Origin: Chlorobiota bacterium
GTDB lineage: Bacteria > Bacteroidota > Bacteroidia > Bacteroidales > VadinHA17
Reading direction: 5' to 3'
NCBI GenBank assembly: GCA_013152085.1
Contig: JAADHC010000019.1
Span: 1-64,000, forward strand
Length of the DNA stretch: 64,000 nucleotides
Of this stretch, positions 20,057 to 29,659 are shown piece after piece. The first letter of the stretch is position 1. The number at the start of each line of letters is the position of its first letter. The notes below the pieces were generated by a model that saw only the letters and a program-made list of their open reading frames with translations, was not told the DNA's origin and did no database searches. The position numbers and the translations under genes were made by a program.

Positions 20057-20656
20057 TTAAATATTTTTATGTGATTTCTTCAGAATGTTGTACAATAGTT
20101 CTTTTGCCCTGAATAACTGTGCTTTGACTGTTCCGAGTGGCAGATCCAGTTCGCTGGCAATCTCTTCATACGAATACTCCCTGAAATACCTTAGTTCAAT
20201 GAGTCTTTTGTAACGGGGTTTGAGCTGATCCACTACTTCACGCATCAGCACGGCCTTCTGGTCTTTAATCATGTTTTCCTCAGGATCAGGCCCGTCAAAT
20301 TGTATGGTATGTGAAACCTGTTCCCGGTTATTGTCATCCTGATCAAGGGAGATAAGGGTCGCTTTTTGCTTACGGATATGGTCGATACAATTGTTGGTGG
20401 CAATTTTAAAAAGCCAGGTACTGAAGGCAAAGTTAGGAGTATATTGATCCAGATTCTTGAAGGCTTTTCCAAAGGCCTCAATGGTAAGATCTTCGGCATC
20501 CACAGGCGAATTAACCATCTTTAGTAACATATAATAAATGGCATCCCGGTAGCGTTTCATAAGTTCTGAATAGGCATGTTCGCTGCCATCCAGTGCTTTT
20601 TGTACCAATCCCAGGTCAAATCTTGCTTTCTCCGACAGGTTTTCATTTATTTCCAT
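20057..20656 (-). CDS. Sigma-70 family (ECF-type) RNA polymerase sigma factor
   Basis: Region 2 DAEDLTIEAFGKAFKNLDQY...FSTWLFKIATNNCIDHIRK; region 4 LRYFREYSYEEIASELDLPLGTVKAQLFRAKELL. Confidence 0.95.
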   Translation of the reverse strand: MEINENLSEKARFDLGLVQKALDGSEHAYSELMKRYRDAIYYMLLKMVNSPVDAEDLTIEAFGKAFKNLDQYTPNFAFSTWLFKIATNNCIDHIRKQKATLISLDQDDNNREQVSHTIQFDGPDPEENMIKDQKAVLMREVVDQLKPRYKRLIELRYFREYSYEEIASELDLPLGTVKAQLFRAKELLYNILKKSHKNI

Positions 20657-21783
20657 ATGACCGGTTTGGTTGAAAAAAGATTGGACATCCAGATTCCCAG
20701 ATACAGGAAAGGTGAAAGGATATCATAAAGTAACGAAGATAATAATAATTGTTTTTCCTGCAAACGCTTGCCTGAACGGTGAAATACTACGAGCATTATG
20801 ACCCAGCGAAGGGCCAGTGCTCCCCCGGCTATGATCCGGCCTGAAAAAGGAAGCGTGGATATGAACAGGATGCATGCCAATATAGAGAAGTAAAACAATA
20901 TCCTGGAGATTAACTCTCCGCCTGTCATCAGAAGCGATCCCGTTCTGTAATGTCCGCCAGTTGTAATGTGTCGACGTTTTTTTCTGAACCATTCTCTCCA
21001 GGTATGCGGAGGCTCTGTAAGTGTACGGGCTTCAGGGTCTGTTTCAACATGTGTGTTTTTCCCGGTGGCCATGGCATTTACAATCAGGTCATCATCGCCG
21101 GACAGGAGCGAAGCATGTTGCCCGAATCCTTTGTTTTCAAAAAATGCCGTTTTACGATATGCCATATTGCGGCCGACACCCATATAGGGTTTTCCCGACA
21201 GGGCAAATCCAAGATACTGTAAGGCAATAAAAAAAGTGTCGTAACGAACATAATTATTTAACAACCCGGGTTTTGTTTTAATGCCACCGTAACCGAGAAT
21301 AAAGGTGGTTTTTCGGGTGAAATTTCGCGCCATTTTACGTATCCATTTCTTTGATACCGGTGTGCAATCTGCATCCGTAAATAACAGGTACTCGCTTTTG
21401 GCAGCCTTAATCCCGACCAGAACGGCAAGTTTCTTCCCATGTGTGAATTTTTCATCTTTTCGTATGGTTGTGTACCGTAGATGTGGAAATTTTCCGGAAT
21501 AATGTTTCAGAATCTCTTCGGAATGATCCGTTGATGCATCGTTGACAACAATGACTTCGTAGTCCGGATAATCCTGCTGAAGTATTTGAGGCAGATTCCT
21601 TTCAAGATTCAGTGCTTCGTCCCGGGCACAGATAATGACCGAAACAGGAGGTGTGGAACCTTTGCGGGAAGATAATTTTATGCACCCGACTTTTCTGTAT
21701 ATAAAGAGATAATATACAACCTGTATAATAAATGTAAATAACAGTGTAAATAAAATCAAATATTGGCCGAGGGTAATATCCAT
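20647..21783 (-). CDS. Glycosyltransferase family 2 membrane protein
   Basis: PPVSVIICARDEALNLERNLP, VVNDASTDHS, TDADCTP, C-terminal TM helices. Confidence 0.92.
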   Translation of the reverse strand: MDITLGQYLILFTLLFTFIIQVVYYLFIYRKVGCIKLSSRKGSTPPVSVIICARDEALNLERNLPQILQQDYPDYEVIVVNDASTDHSEEILKHYSGKFPHLRYTTIRKDEKFTHGKKLAVLVGIKAAKSEYLLFTDADCTPVSKKWIRKMARNFTRKTTFILGYGGIKTKPGLLNNYVRYDTFFIALQYLGFALSGKPYMGVGRNMAYRKTAFFENKGFGQHASLLSGDDDLIVNAMATGKNTHVETDPEARTLTEPPHTWREWFRKKRRHITTGGHYRTGSLLMTGGELISRILFYFSILACILFISTLPFSGRIIAGGALALRWVIMLVVFHRSGKRLQEKQLLLSSLLYDILSPFLYLGIWMSNLFSTKPVIWK

Positions 21784-21892
21784 GAGATAAAAATTGCGGC
21801 AATTTTATTAAAGTTTTATTGCTTGTCCAAACATTATGCCATAAAGTTCTTTCAATCTTATGTGATCATTATCTTTACGCAAAATTCCTTTT

Positions 21893-23023
21893 ATGTCATT
21901 TACGCTTCATGCCAGGGACAAAAAGAGTGAGGCGAGGGCCGGTATACTTGAAACATCACACGGCCCCATCGAAACCCCTGTTTTTATGCCTGTAGGTACG
22001 GCCGGAACCGTGAAAGCCGTCCCACAACAGTTATTGAAAGATATTATCAACGCACCTGTTATCCTGGGGAATACTTATCATTTGTATCTCAGGCCGGGAA
22101 CTGAGGTATTACGTGCTGCCGGAGGATTGCACAGGTTTATAAACTGGGATCGGAATATTCTTACTGACAGCGGTGGATATCAGGTTTTTTCTTTGTCTGA
22201 TATCCGTCATATTGAAGAAAAAGGCGTTTGGTTTCATTCCCATATTGATGGTTCAAAACATTTTTTTACACCTGAAAATGTTGTAGAAATACAACGGGTT
22301 ATTGGTGCGGATATCATGATGGCATTGGATGAATGTACTGCATTCCCTGCAAATTACAGCGATGCCAGGATATCGATGGAACTGACACACCGCTGGCTTG
22401 AAAGAGGCTGGAAAAAGTTTACGGAAACAAAACCGGAATATAACCACGGACAGTTATATTTTCCTATCGTTCAGGGCAGCGTGTTTCCTGAACTGCGAAA
22501 AAATGCTGCAGAAGAAGTAAAAAAATATGATGCTGCCGGTTATGCTATCGGGGGGTTGTCTGTGGGAGAGCCTGAACAGGAAATGTACCACATGATAGAA
22601 GTGGTCAATGCAATTCTTCCGGATGATAAACCCCGGTACCTGATGGGTGTGGGAACCCCGGTGAATATTCTGGAATCCATCGCCCGCGGGGTGGATATGT
22701 TCGATTGTGTCATGCCTACCCGTAATGGACGAAATGGTATGCTCTTCACAAGCCGGGGCATCCTGAACATTAGAAACCGCAAATGGCACAATGATTTCTC
22801 ACCTATCGATCCCGAGGGTACTTCCGTGTACAGTACGGATTATTCTAAAGCATATCTTCGACATCTGTTCCGTTCAAAAGAGATCCTGGGACCAATTGTT
22901 GCTTCCGTTCACAATTTAAGTTTCTATCTTTGGTTAATGAATAATGCACGTGAAAAAATTATCAATGGAGATTTCTCCGATTGGATGAAAACAGCAACTC
23001 AAAAGTTCGGAAAACGACTCTGA
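21893..23023 (+). CDS. tgt: tRNA-guanine transglycosylase (queuine tRNA-ribosyltransferase)
   Basis: TPVFMPVGTAGTVKAV, LTDSGGYQVFSLSD, GGLSVGEP, FDCVMPTRNGRNG. Confidence 0.97.
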   Translation: MSFTLHARDKKSEARAGILETSHGPIETPVFMPVGTAGTVKAVPQQLLKDIINAPVILGNTYHLYLRPGTEVLRAAGGLHRFINWDRNILTDSGGYQVFSLSDIRHIEEKGVWFHSHIDGSKHFFTPENVVEIQRVIGADIMMALDECTAFPANYSDARISMELTHRWLERGWKKFTETKPEYNHGQLYFPIVQGSVFPELRKNAAEEVKKYDAAGYAIGGLSVGEPEQEMYHMIEVVNAILPDDKPRYLMGVGTPVNILESIARGVDMFDCVMPTRNGRNGMLFTSRGILNIRNRKWHNDFSPIDPEGTSVYSTDYSKAYLRHLFRSKEILGPIVASVHNLSFYLWLMNNAREKIINGDFSDWMKTATQKFGKRL

Positions 23024-24114
23024 TGAAAGTTACGCTCATAGATAAATACTTAGTAAAGAAATTTTTAGGGACTTTTCTCTTTGCAATTCTCATGATTGTC
23101 AGCATTGCCGTTGTTTTCGATTTGAGTGAAAAACTTGACAATTTCATTGAAAAGCAAGCTCCATTCAAAGCCATTGTCTTTGATTATTATCTGAATTTTA
23201 TTCCCTATTTTGCCGTACTTTTCAGCTCCCTGTTTACCTTCATCAGTGTCATTTATTTTACCGCAAAACTGGCGTATAATTCCGAAATCACTGCCATGTT
23301 AAGCAATGGGATCAGTATTTACCGCTTGTTAATTCCTTATATGGTTGCCGCATTCATCATTGCGTTGTCATCATTTCTGGTGAATAATTTTATTCTTCCA
23401 CATGCCAACCGGAAAAGACTGGACTTTGAAGAAGTATATTATCACGGGTACCGTCAGAATGTAACCGATATCAATATCCACCGGCAGGTCAGGCCAAACA
23501 TCTATATTTACATGGAGACCTATAGTACCATCAGTAACCTTGGCAGGAAGTTTTCGATGGAACAGTTTGATGATCAGGGACGACTGAAATCAAAGCTTAT
23601 TGCAGATTTTGCCAGATGGGACACTACCGTAAACAAGTGGAACGTAAGAAATTATTATATCCGGACCATTGATGACAGCCTCCATGAGCATATTGAAACA
23701 GGGCGGAGACTGGATACTACTTTATATGTTACCCCGGATGATTTTGGCCGGCGTGAAAATATTGTGGAAACCATGAACCTGGGTGAATTAAAGCGATTTG
23801 TGGCCGAACAGCGTCTCCAGGGGGCTGATAATATTGAAGTTTATGAAATTGCACTCTATAACAGATATTCCAATGCTTTTTCTGCTTTTATCCTGACATT
23901 GATCGGCTTTTCCCTGAGCGTGAGGAGAATGAAAGGAGGGATTGGCGTTCAGATAGGTTTCGGGATTGCCCTGAGTTTTGCCTATATTATTTTTATGCAA
24001 TTTTCCGCCCAGTTTGCGATTGGCGGAAATATTAATCCCCTGCTGGCATCATGGATCCCTAATATTATTTTTTCTTTTGTGGCTCTGGGGGTTTTTGTAA
24101 TCGTTCCCAAATAG
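23023..24114 (+). CDS. LptF/LptG family permease
   Basis: Start moved from TTG 22981 to ATG 23023 (TGATG overlap with tgt); LIDKYLVKKFLGTFLFAILMIV and C-terminal TM block. Confidence 0.88.
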   Translation: MKVTLIDKYLVKKFLGTFLFAILMIVSIAVVFDLSEKLDNFIEKQAPFKAIVFDYYLNFIPYFAVLFSSLFTFISVIYFTAKLAYNSEITAMLSNGISIYRLLIPYMVAAFIIALSSFLVNNFILPHANRKRLDFEEVYYHGYRQNVTDINIHRQVRPNIYIYMETYSTISNLGRKFSMEQFDDQGRLKSKLIADFARWDTTVNKWNVRNYYIRTIDDSLHEHIETGRRLDTTLYVTPDDFGRRENIVETMNLGELKRFVAEQRLQGADNIEVYEIALYNRYSNAFSAFILTLIGFSLSVRRMKGGIGVQIGFGIALSFAYIIFMQFSAQFAIGGNINPLLASWIPNIIFSFVALGVFVIVPK

Positions 24115-24260
24115 ATAAAAAACGGTAAATCAGTATATTACCTGATTTTAAGAAGATTCCCCTCTTAAAATAATGAGATAAATCTTTTTTTTAGTTCGGT
24201 GGATTTTGTAATGTTGCAGAACATAACTTGCAGATTCTTTATGATGAAAATGTTACACAA

Positions 24261-25805
24261 ATGGCTATAAAAAGGAAGATAAAAGAACTTCAGCGTAAAC
24301 GCGAGGAAGTATTGCAGGGTGGCGGCGAACAGGCAATACGAAAACAACAGGCCATGGGTAAACTAACAGCCCGTGAACGTATTGTCGCCTTGCTGGATAA
24401 AGGCTCTTTCAACGAGTATGACATGTTTGTTGAACATGACGCCCGTGACTTTGATATGGATAAGAAAAAATTACATGGTGACGGAGTCATTGTCGGAACC
24501 GGAACAATACATCATCGTCCTGTTGCCATTTTTGCACAGGATTTCACGGTTGCCGGTGGGTCGCTTGGATTGATGCACAGCCATAAGATCACCAAAATTA
24601 TGGATCATGCACTGAAAATGCGCATGCCCCTGATCGGCATTAACGATTCAGGCGGCGCACGAATTCAGGAAGGGGTAAATTCCCTTGCCGGTTACGGAGA
24701 AATATTTTTCAGAAACACTCTCTCTTCCGGAGTCATCCCGCAAATTTCCGTTATTCTCGGACCTTGTGCCGGCGGTGCGGTTTACTCCCCCGCACTTACT
24801 GACTTCGTTTTTGTTGTAGAAAATATCTCAAAGATGTTCATTACAGGGCCCGAAGTGATTAAGACCGTGCTGGGGGAAGAAATTTCCATGGAAGATCTGG
24901 GTGGTGCGAGAGTTCACAGTGAAATGACCGGAAATGCACACTTTTTCGCGAAATCTGAAGAAGAGTGTTTTATGCAAATAATAAAGTTGTTTTCTTTTAT
25001 CCCCTGGAACAATGCAGAGAAACCCAATCTTACTGCGCTGAAAAATCCTAAAAAAGAATATAAAATTGATGATATTGTTCCTGCCGACCCCAAGTTGCCT
25101 TATGATGTCAGAGATGTGATCAGGTCGGTAGTAGATGATTCGGATTTCTTTGAGATACAGGAAGGATGGGCAAAAAACCTCGTGATCGGTTTCGGCCGTA
25201 TGGGAGGCCGTACTGTAGGGTTTGTTGCGAACCAGCCGTTATTCCTTGCCGGAGTTCTGGATGTTGATTCATCGGATAAAGCCGCCCGGTTTATTCGCTA
25301 TTGTGACGCATTTAATATTCCCATTATTACCCTGGTGGATCTTCCCGGTTATCTGCCCGGAGTGGATCAGGAGCATGCCGGAGTGATCAGGCATGGCGCG
25401 AAATTGCTTTATGCCTATAGTGAGGCTACGGTTCCGAAACTTACACTGATCCTGCGTAAAGCATACGGAGGAGGTTATATTGCCATGAGCTCCAGGCATC
25501 TGCGTGCTGATTTTGTTTTTGCATGGCCTTCTGCCGAAATTGCTGTAATGGGACCTGAAGGAGCTGCAAATATTATTTTCCGGAAAGAAATCAAAGAGGC
25601 TGATGACCCGGAGAAAGTACGCCAGCAAAAAGTGAAGGAGTATAAAACTAAGTTTGCCAACCCCTATGTTGCTGCTGCAAAAGGCTATATTGATTCGGTT
25701 ATTGAGCCTTCAGAGACCCGGAAATTATTATTGCATGCTATTGATGTTTCTGATAAAAAATCAATATCCGGACCTTCTAAAAAGCATGGAATACCTCCGT
25801 TTTAA
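24261..25805 (+). CDS. Acyl-CoA carboxylase subunit beta (propionyl/methylmalonyl-CoA carboxyltransferase)
   Basis: KLTARERIVALLDKGSFNE, GINDSGGARIQEGVNSL, GAKLLYAYSEATVPKLTLILRKAYGGGYIAM; start trimmed to Met 24261. Confidence 0.95.
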   Translation: MAIKRKIKELQRKREEVLQGGGEQAIRKQQAMGKLTARERIVALLDKGSFNEYDMFVEHDARDFDMDKKKLHGDGVIVGTGTIHHRPVAIFAQDFTVAGGSLGLMHSHKITKIMDHALKMRMPLIGINDSGGARIQEGVNSLAGYGEIFFRNTLSSGVIPQISVILGPCAGGAVYSPALTDFVFVVENISKMFITGPEVIKTVLGEEISMEDLGGARVHSEMTGNAHFFAKSEEECFMQIIKLFSFIPWNNAEKPNLTALKNPKKEYKIDDIVPADPKLPYDVRDVIRSVVDDSDFFEIQEGWAKNLVIGFGRMGGRTVGFVANQPLFLAGVLDVDSSDKAARFIRYCDAFNIPIITLVDLPGYLPGVDQEHAGVIRHGAKLLYAYSEATVPKLTLILRKAYGGGYIAMSSRHLRADFVFAWPSAEIAVMGPEGAANIIFRKEIKEADDPEKVRQQKVKEYKTKFANPYVAAAKGYIDSVIEPSETRKLLLHAIDVSDKKSISGPSKKHGIPPF

Positions 25806-25835
25806 TAATTCGCCTTTAAAAATAATGCTTCCCGA

Positions 25836-26180
25836 ATGAATACAACAGATAAAAATGAAAAACCCTCCGGTAAGGGTAATGGTCATCGCCTGAATATTGA
25901 TGATACGCTTTACAAAACAACCCTGACGGAAAAGTTTCTGAAGCGTAAATCGTGGGAAAAACCCGATGAAAATAAAATAGCTGCATTTATTCCGGGAACG
26001 GTGCTTAAAATATATGTTAAAAAAGGCCAGACTGTTAAAAAGGGGGATAAACTGATGATCCTTGAAGCCATGAAGATGAAAAACAAGATTTTGGCCCAGA
26101 AAGCGGGAACTTTAACCCGGGTGCATATCAGCGAGGGTGATAAAGTTATAAAAGGACAACTTCTTTTTGAATACGCATAG
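25836..26180 (+). CDS. Biotin/lipoyl-binding carrier protein (BCCP-like)
   Basis: Biotinylation motif ILEAMKMKNKI in C-terminal barrel domain. Confidence 0.93.
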   Translation: MNTTDKNEKPSGKGNGHRLNIDDTLYKTTLTEKFLKRKSWEKPDENKIAAFIPGTVLKIYVKKGQTVKKGDKLMILEAMKMKNKILAQKAGTLTRVHISEGDKVIKGQLLFEYA

Positions 26181-26188
26181 CGGGATCC

Positions 26189-27004
26189 TTACAGATTTAT
26201 CTCCCCGGACCAGACTAACCATTCTTGAATACCGGGAAATGTTCCCGGGTCTTTTTTATATATTCCGTAAACAGCAGATCCACTGCCTGACAGGGCTGCA
26301 TAAATCGCTCCCCGTTCATATAACCTTGTGATGATCTCCCGGAGCATCGGATATTCTTTGCAAATTACTTTTTCGAACCTGTTGATTAGATTTCCTTTCC
26401 ACTTTTCTAAAGGAAGCCTGTAAACAGAAGCCGGTGGCGGATCATGGGGGTTTGGCGTAATCAACCGGTATGCCTCAGCCGTGGTTATGGAAAACGGAGG
26501 GATAATAATCTTCAGATGAAACCTCCCGTGGATTGGCTTCAGGGGTGTCATGCTTTCACCTCTTCCCGATGCAAAAACGGGATGGTTTATAAGAAAAAAA
26601 GGGCAGTCCGATCCTGTTTCCATAGCGATCCGGGATAACCTGTCCCTGTCGATATTTAATCTGAAAATCCTGTTGAGCAGAATGAGTGTAAAGGCTGCGT
26701 CTGCCGATCCTCCTCCCAACCCGGACCCCGGCGGAATCCTTTTATGAAGATAAATGGAAACCGGAGGGAACGAATATTGGTTACGGAGTGTATTGACTAC
26801 CTGCATAACGAGGTTTTCCCCCGGCTGGAGATGTAATGGAATCCCGCTCTGGGAAAAGGAATCTCGTTTTCTTGCAGGGATAATTTCGAGGATGTCACAA
26901 AACCCGGCAGGTATGTAAACCGTTTCCAGATCGTGATATCCGTCTTCCCTTTTGCGGAGAATTTTTAATCCGAGATTAATCTTGACATTGGGAAAAACAA
27001 TCAT
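26189..27004 (-). CDS. ispE: 4-diphosphocytidyl-2-C-methyl-D-erythritol kinase
   Basis: KINLGLKILRKREDGYHDLETV; PPGSGLGGGSADAAFTL GHMP motif. Confidence 0.95.
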   Translation of the reverse strand: MIVFPNVKINLGLKILRKREDGYHDLETVYIPAGFCDILEIIPARKRDSFSQSGIPLHLQPGENLVMQVVNTLRNQYSFPPVSIYLHKRIPPGSGLGGGSADAAFTLILLNRIFRLNIDRDRLSRIAMETGSDCPFFLINHPVFASGRGESMTPLKPIHGRFHLKIIIPPFSITTAEAYRLITPNPHDPPPASVYRLPLEKWKGNLINRFEKVICKEYPMLREIITRLYERGAIYAALSGSGSAVYGIYKKDPGTFPGIQEWLVWSGEINL

Positions 27005-27251
27005 CCTTGCTTTTTAAGTACAAATTAACGGAATTTGTGCAGATCCCGCACCCCGGGGTAATAAAAAAATAGGTAACTTTAAAAAAGAAACAAATCGCTT
27101 CCCTTGCGGTTTATTAAATACCGGAGGTTAGCAGATATTTATCAACAGAAATTCCACAGTCCTGAAAATTTTGTGCATAAGAAATCGGATAAAAAGAGTG
27201 CTTCAACAAGTTCATTGCTTAACTTTACCTCCTGGATAAATAAAAATACAA

Positions 27252-28751
27252 ATGGCTGTAAAAGAACCACAAAGACGTGTAAGTGCCTTGGATTCCATCA
27301 GTGTGGAGATGGGGAAAGTACCACCACAGGCGGTTGAATTGGAAGAGGCTGTTCTGGGGGCTGTTATGCTGGAAAAGGATGCCATCCTGGCTGTCCTGGA
27401 CATCCTTGTCCCCGAAAGTTTTTATAGAGAAGCACACCGGAAAATTTATGCGGCCATTGTGGATCTTTCTTCCAATGAAAAACCCATTGATATCCTGACG
27501 GTAAAGGATGAACTGAAAAAACGGGGACAACTGGAAGAGGTAGGCGGTGCTTATTATATCTCACAACTTACCAGCCGGATTGTTTCTGCCGCGCATGTTG
27601 AGTTTCACGCCAGGATTATCGCCCAGAAATTTATCCAGCGCGAACTTATCAGGATCTCCAACGAAATTCTGTCCCGTTCTTTTGATGAAAGTGTCGATGT
27701 GGATGACCTTTTGGATTTTTCAGAGCAGGAACTTTTCCAGATCGCCGAGGGATATATCAAGCGTGAGACCTCCAAGATCAATGTGCTGGTGCATAAAGCT
27801 ATCGAGCAGATGCAGGAAGCTGCAAAACGTAAGGATAACCTCAGCGGGGTTCCTTCAGGCTTTACCAAACTTGACCGCCTGACTTCCGGATGGCAGCGTT
27901 CCGACCTGGTCATTATTGCTGCCCGGCCGTCGATGGGCAAAACCGCCTTTGCTTTGTCTATGGCACGGAATATCACCATCGAGCATGAACGTCCGGTAGC
28001 AGTTTTTTCTCTTGAAATGTCCTCACTACAACTGGTAAACCGGTTGATTGTGAGTGAAACCGAACTGGGTGTACATAAAATCCGGAATGGCCATCTGAAT
28101 GATGACGAATGGAAACACCTTGAGTCTAAAATCAAATCCCTGATTGACGCTCCTCTTTTCATCGATGATACGCCGGCTATTTCGCTTTTTGAGTTCCGCG
28201 CAAAGTGCAGAAGGTTGAAAATGCAATATGGTGTTGAGGTCATTATTGTCGACTATTTACAATTGATGACAGCACCCAATGATGCACGGGGAAACCGTGA
28301 ACAGGAAGTAAGTACGATATCACGGACACTTAAAGCTGTTGCCAAAGAACTTGATGTCCCGATCATTGCCCTGTCTCAGCTTAACCGTTCTGTCGAACTG
28401 CGTTCAGGATCAAAACGTCCGCAACTTTCCGACCTCCGTGAATCCGGGGCCATCGAACAGGACGCTGATATGGTCATCTTTATTCACCGCGCTGAAAAAT
28501 ATGGTATTACCGAGGATAGCGAAGGGAATTCCACCAAAGGACTTGCAGAAATTATCCTGGCCAAACACCGGAATGGCCCGATCGGTGATGTGATTCTGCG
28601 GTTCAAAGACGATCTTGCCAAATTCTCCGAACCTGAGGATGACTTCCTTGCCCTGGAGGAGAATGCCGCCTTTACTACCATGACATTGAATTCCCGTATG
28701 AATAATGATTTCGAAGCCCCTGCATCCGGTAAAGATCAAATACCGTTTTAG
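27252..28751 (+). CDS. dnaB: Replicative DNA helicase
   Basis: LVIIAARPSMGKTAFALSMARN Walker A; VIIVDYLQLM; SDLRESGAIEQDADMVIFIHR. Confidence 0.97.
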   Translation: MAVKEPQRRVSALDSISVEMGKVPPQAVELEEAVLGAVMLEKDAILAVLDILVPESFYREAHRKIYAAIVDLSSNEKPIDILTVKDELKKRGQLEEVGGAYYISQLTSRIVSAAHVEFHARIIAQKFIQRELIRISNEILSRSFDESVDVDDLLDFSEQELFQIAEGYIKRETSKINVLVHKAIEQMQEAAKRKDNLSGVPSGFTKLDRLTSGWQRSDLVIIAARPSMGKTAFALSMARNITIEHERPVAVFSLEMSSLQLVNRLIVSETELGVHKIRNGHLNDDEWKHLESKIKSLIDAPLFIDDTPAISLFEFRAKCRRLKMQYGVEVIIVDYLQLMTAPNDARGNREQEVSTISRTLKAVAKELDVPIIALSQLNRSVELRSGSKRPQLSDLRESGAIEQDADMVIFIHRAEKYGITEDSEGNSTKGLAEIILAKHRNGPIGDVILRFKDDLAKFSEPEDDFLALEENAAFTTMTLNSRMNNDFEAPASGKDQIPF

Positions 28752-28775
28752 AATTATATATTAAAATATATAATT
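28752..28775. terminator. AT-only hairpin between convergent genes
   Basis: AATTATATAT-TAAA-ATATATAATT, perfect 10-bp stem directly after dnaB stop. Confidence 0.4.
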
Positions 28776-28789
28776 ATTTCCGTATCGTA

Positions 28790-29488
28790 CTAAAGAATAT
28801 TTCTGATTTCTGAAAGTTTTCTGATGGTATAAGTAGGGTGGTGTCCGGACGGGTTTCCATCGGATGAGAAATAAATCTGGTCGATGCCTGACTTTTGTGC
28901 TCCGGTGATGTCGGCATCATCATCATCACCGATCAGAATACTTTTTTGCGATATCGCTTTACACCGTTGAAGCGCATAGGAAAAAAAACCGGGATCCGGC
29001 TTCAGGCAACCGGCCATTTCCGATGTAATGACTTCCCGGAAATAATCTGCAAGTCCGCTGTTTTTGATTTTTGTGAACTGTACCTCATTAAAACCGTTGG
29101 TTACCAGAAAAAGAGAATATTTTTCCGAGAGATAGGTAAGGATCTCGAAAGTGCCACGGATCAGATTGGTTTTCATTTTGCTGGTGTCCAGATAAGCCTG
29201 ATCAAGGATATAGGCAAGTTCGGGTTGATTCATACCCATTTGTTTCAGGGTAAGATCAAACCGTTTCCAGCGTAAAATATTTTTTGTCACACTCCCTTCA
29301 CGGTAGGCTTTCCAGAGTACATCATTGTTTTTATGGTAAAAATCCAGAAATTGCTGCAGGGAGATTCCGGTTTGGTCAAGATGGTATTCCAAAAAAAGTT
29401 GTTTCAGGGCTTCGGCCGAATTTTTCCGGAAATCCCATAAAGTGCCGTCCAGATCGAAAAAGATTGATTCATATTTTTTTTTCTTCAT
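28790..29488 (-). CDS. YjjG-type HAD hydrolase
   Basis: FFDLDGTLWDF, LVTNGF, KPDPGFF, LIGDDDDADITGAQKSGI. Confidence 0.92.
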   Translation of the reverse strand: MKKKKYESIFFDLDGTLWDFRKNSAEALKQLFLEYHLDQTGISLQQFLDFYHKNNDVLWKAYREGSVTKNILRWKRFDLTLKQMGMNQPELAYILDQAYLDTSKMKTNLIRGTFEILTYLSEKYSLFLVTNGFNEVQFTKIKNSGLADYFREVITSEMAGCLKPDPGFFSYALQRCKAISQKSILIGDDDDADITGAQKSGIDQIYFSSDGNPSGHHPTYTIRKLSEIRNIL

Positions 29489-29659
29489 GCAACGCGTTTT
29501 CAGGATAAAATTATAAGAATTTTGACTAACGGTGCTTCCCCGGAAAGAAGTTCAAAAATAATGTTTTATTTTCGCAAAGTCATAAAAATCATCTCCGGAC
29601 AGGTTTTTGTAACTTTAACAACATTTGTCAGACTATTTTTACAATTTTGATTACTATCA

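Noticed and set aside
22981-23022. TTG-initiated extension of the LptF/G permease overlapping tgt
   Set aside because: ATG at 23023 in a TGATG overlap fits better and gives the normal N-terminus.
27605-28243. 212-aa ORF antisense to dnaB
   Set aside because: Shadow ORF: Ser/Arg-rich, no recognisable domain, fully inside a well-supported gene.
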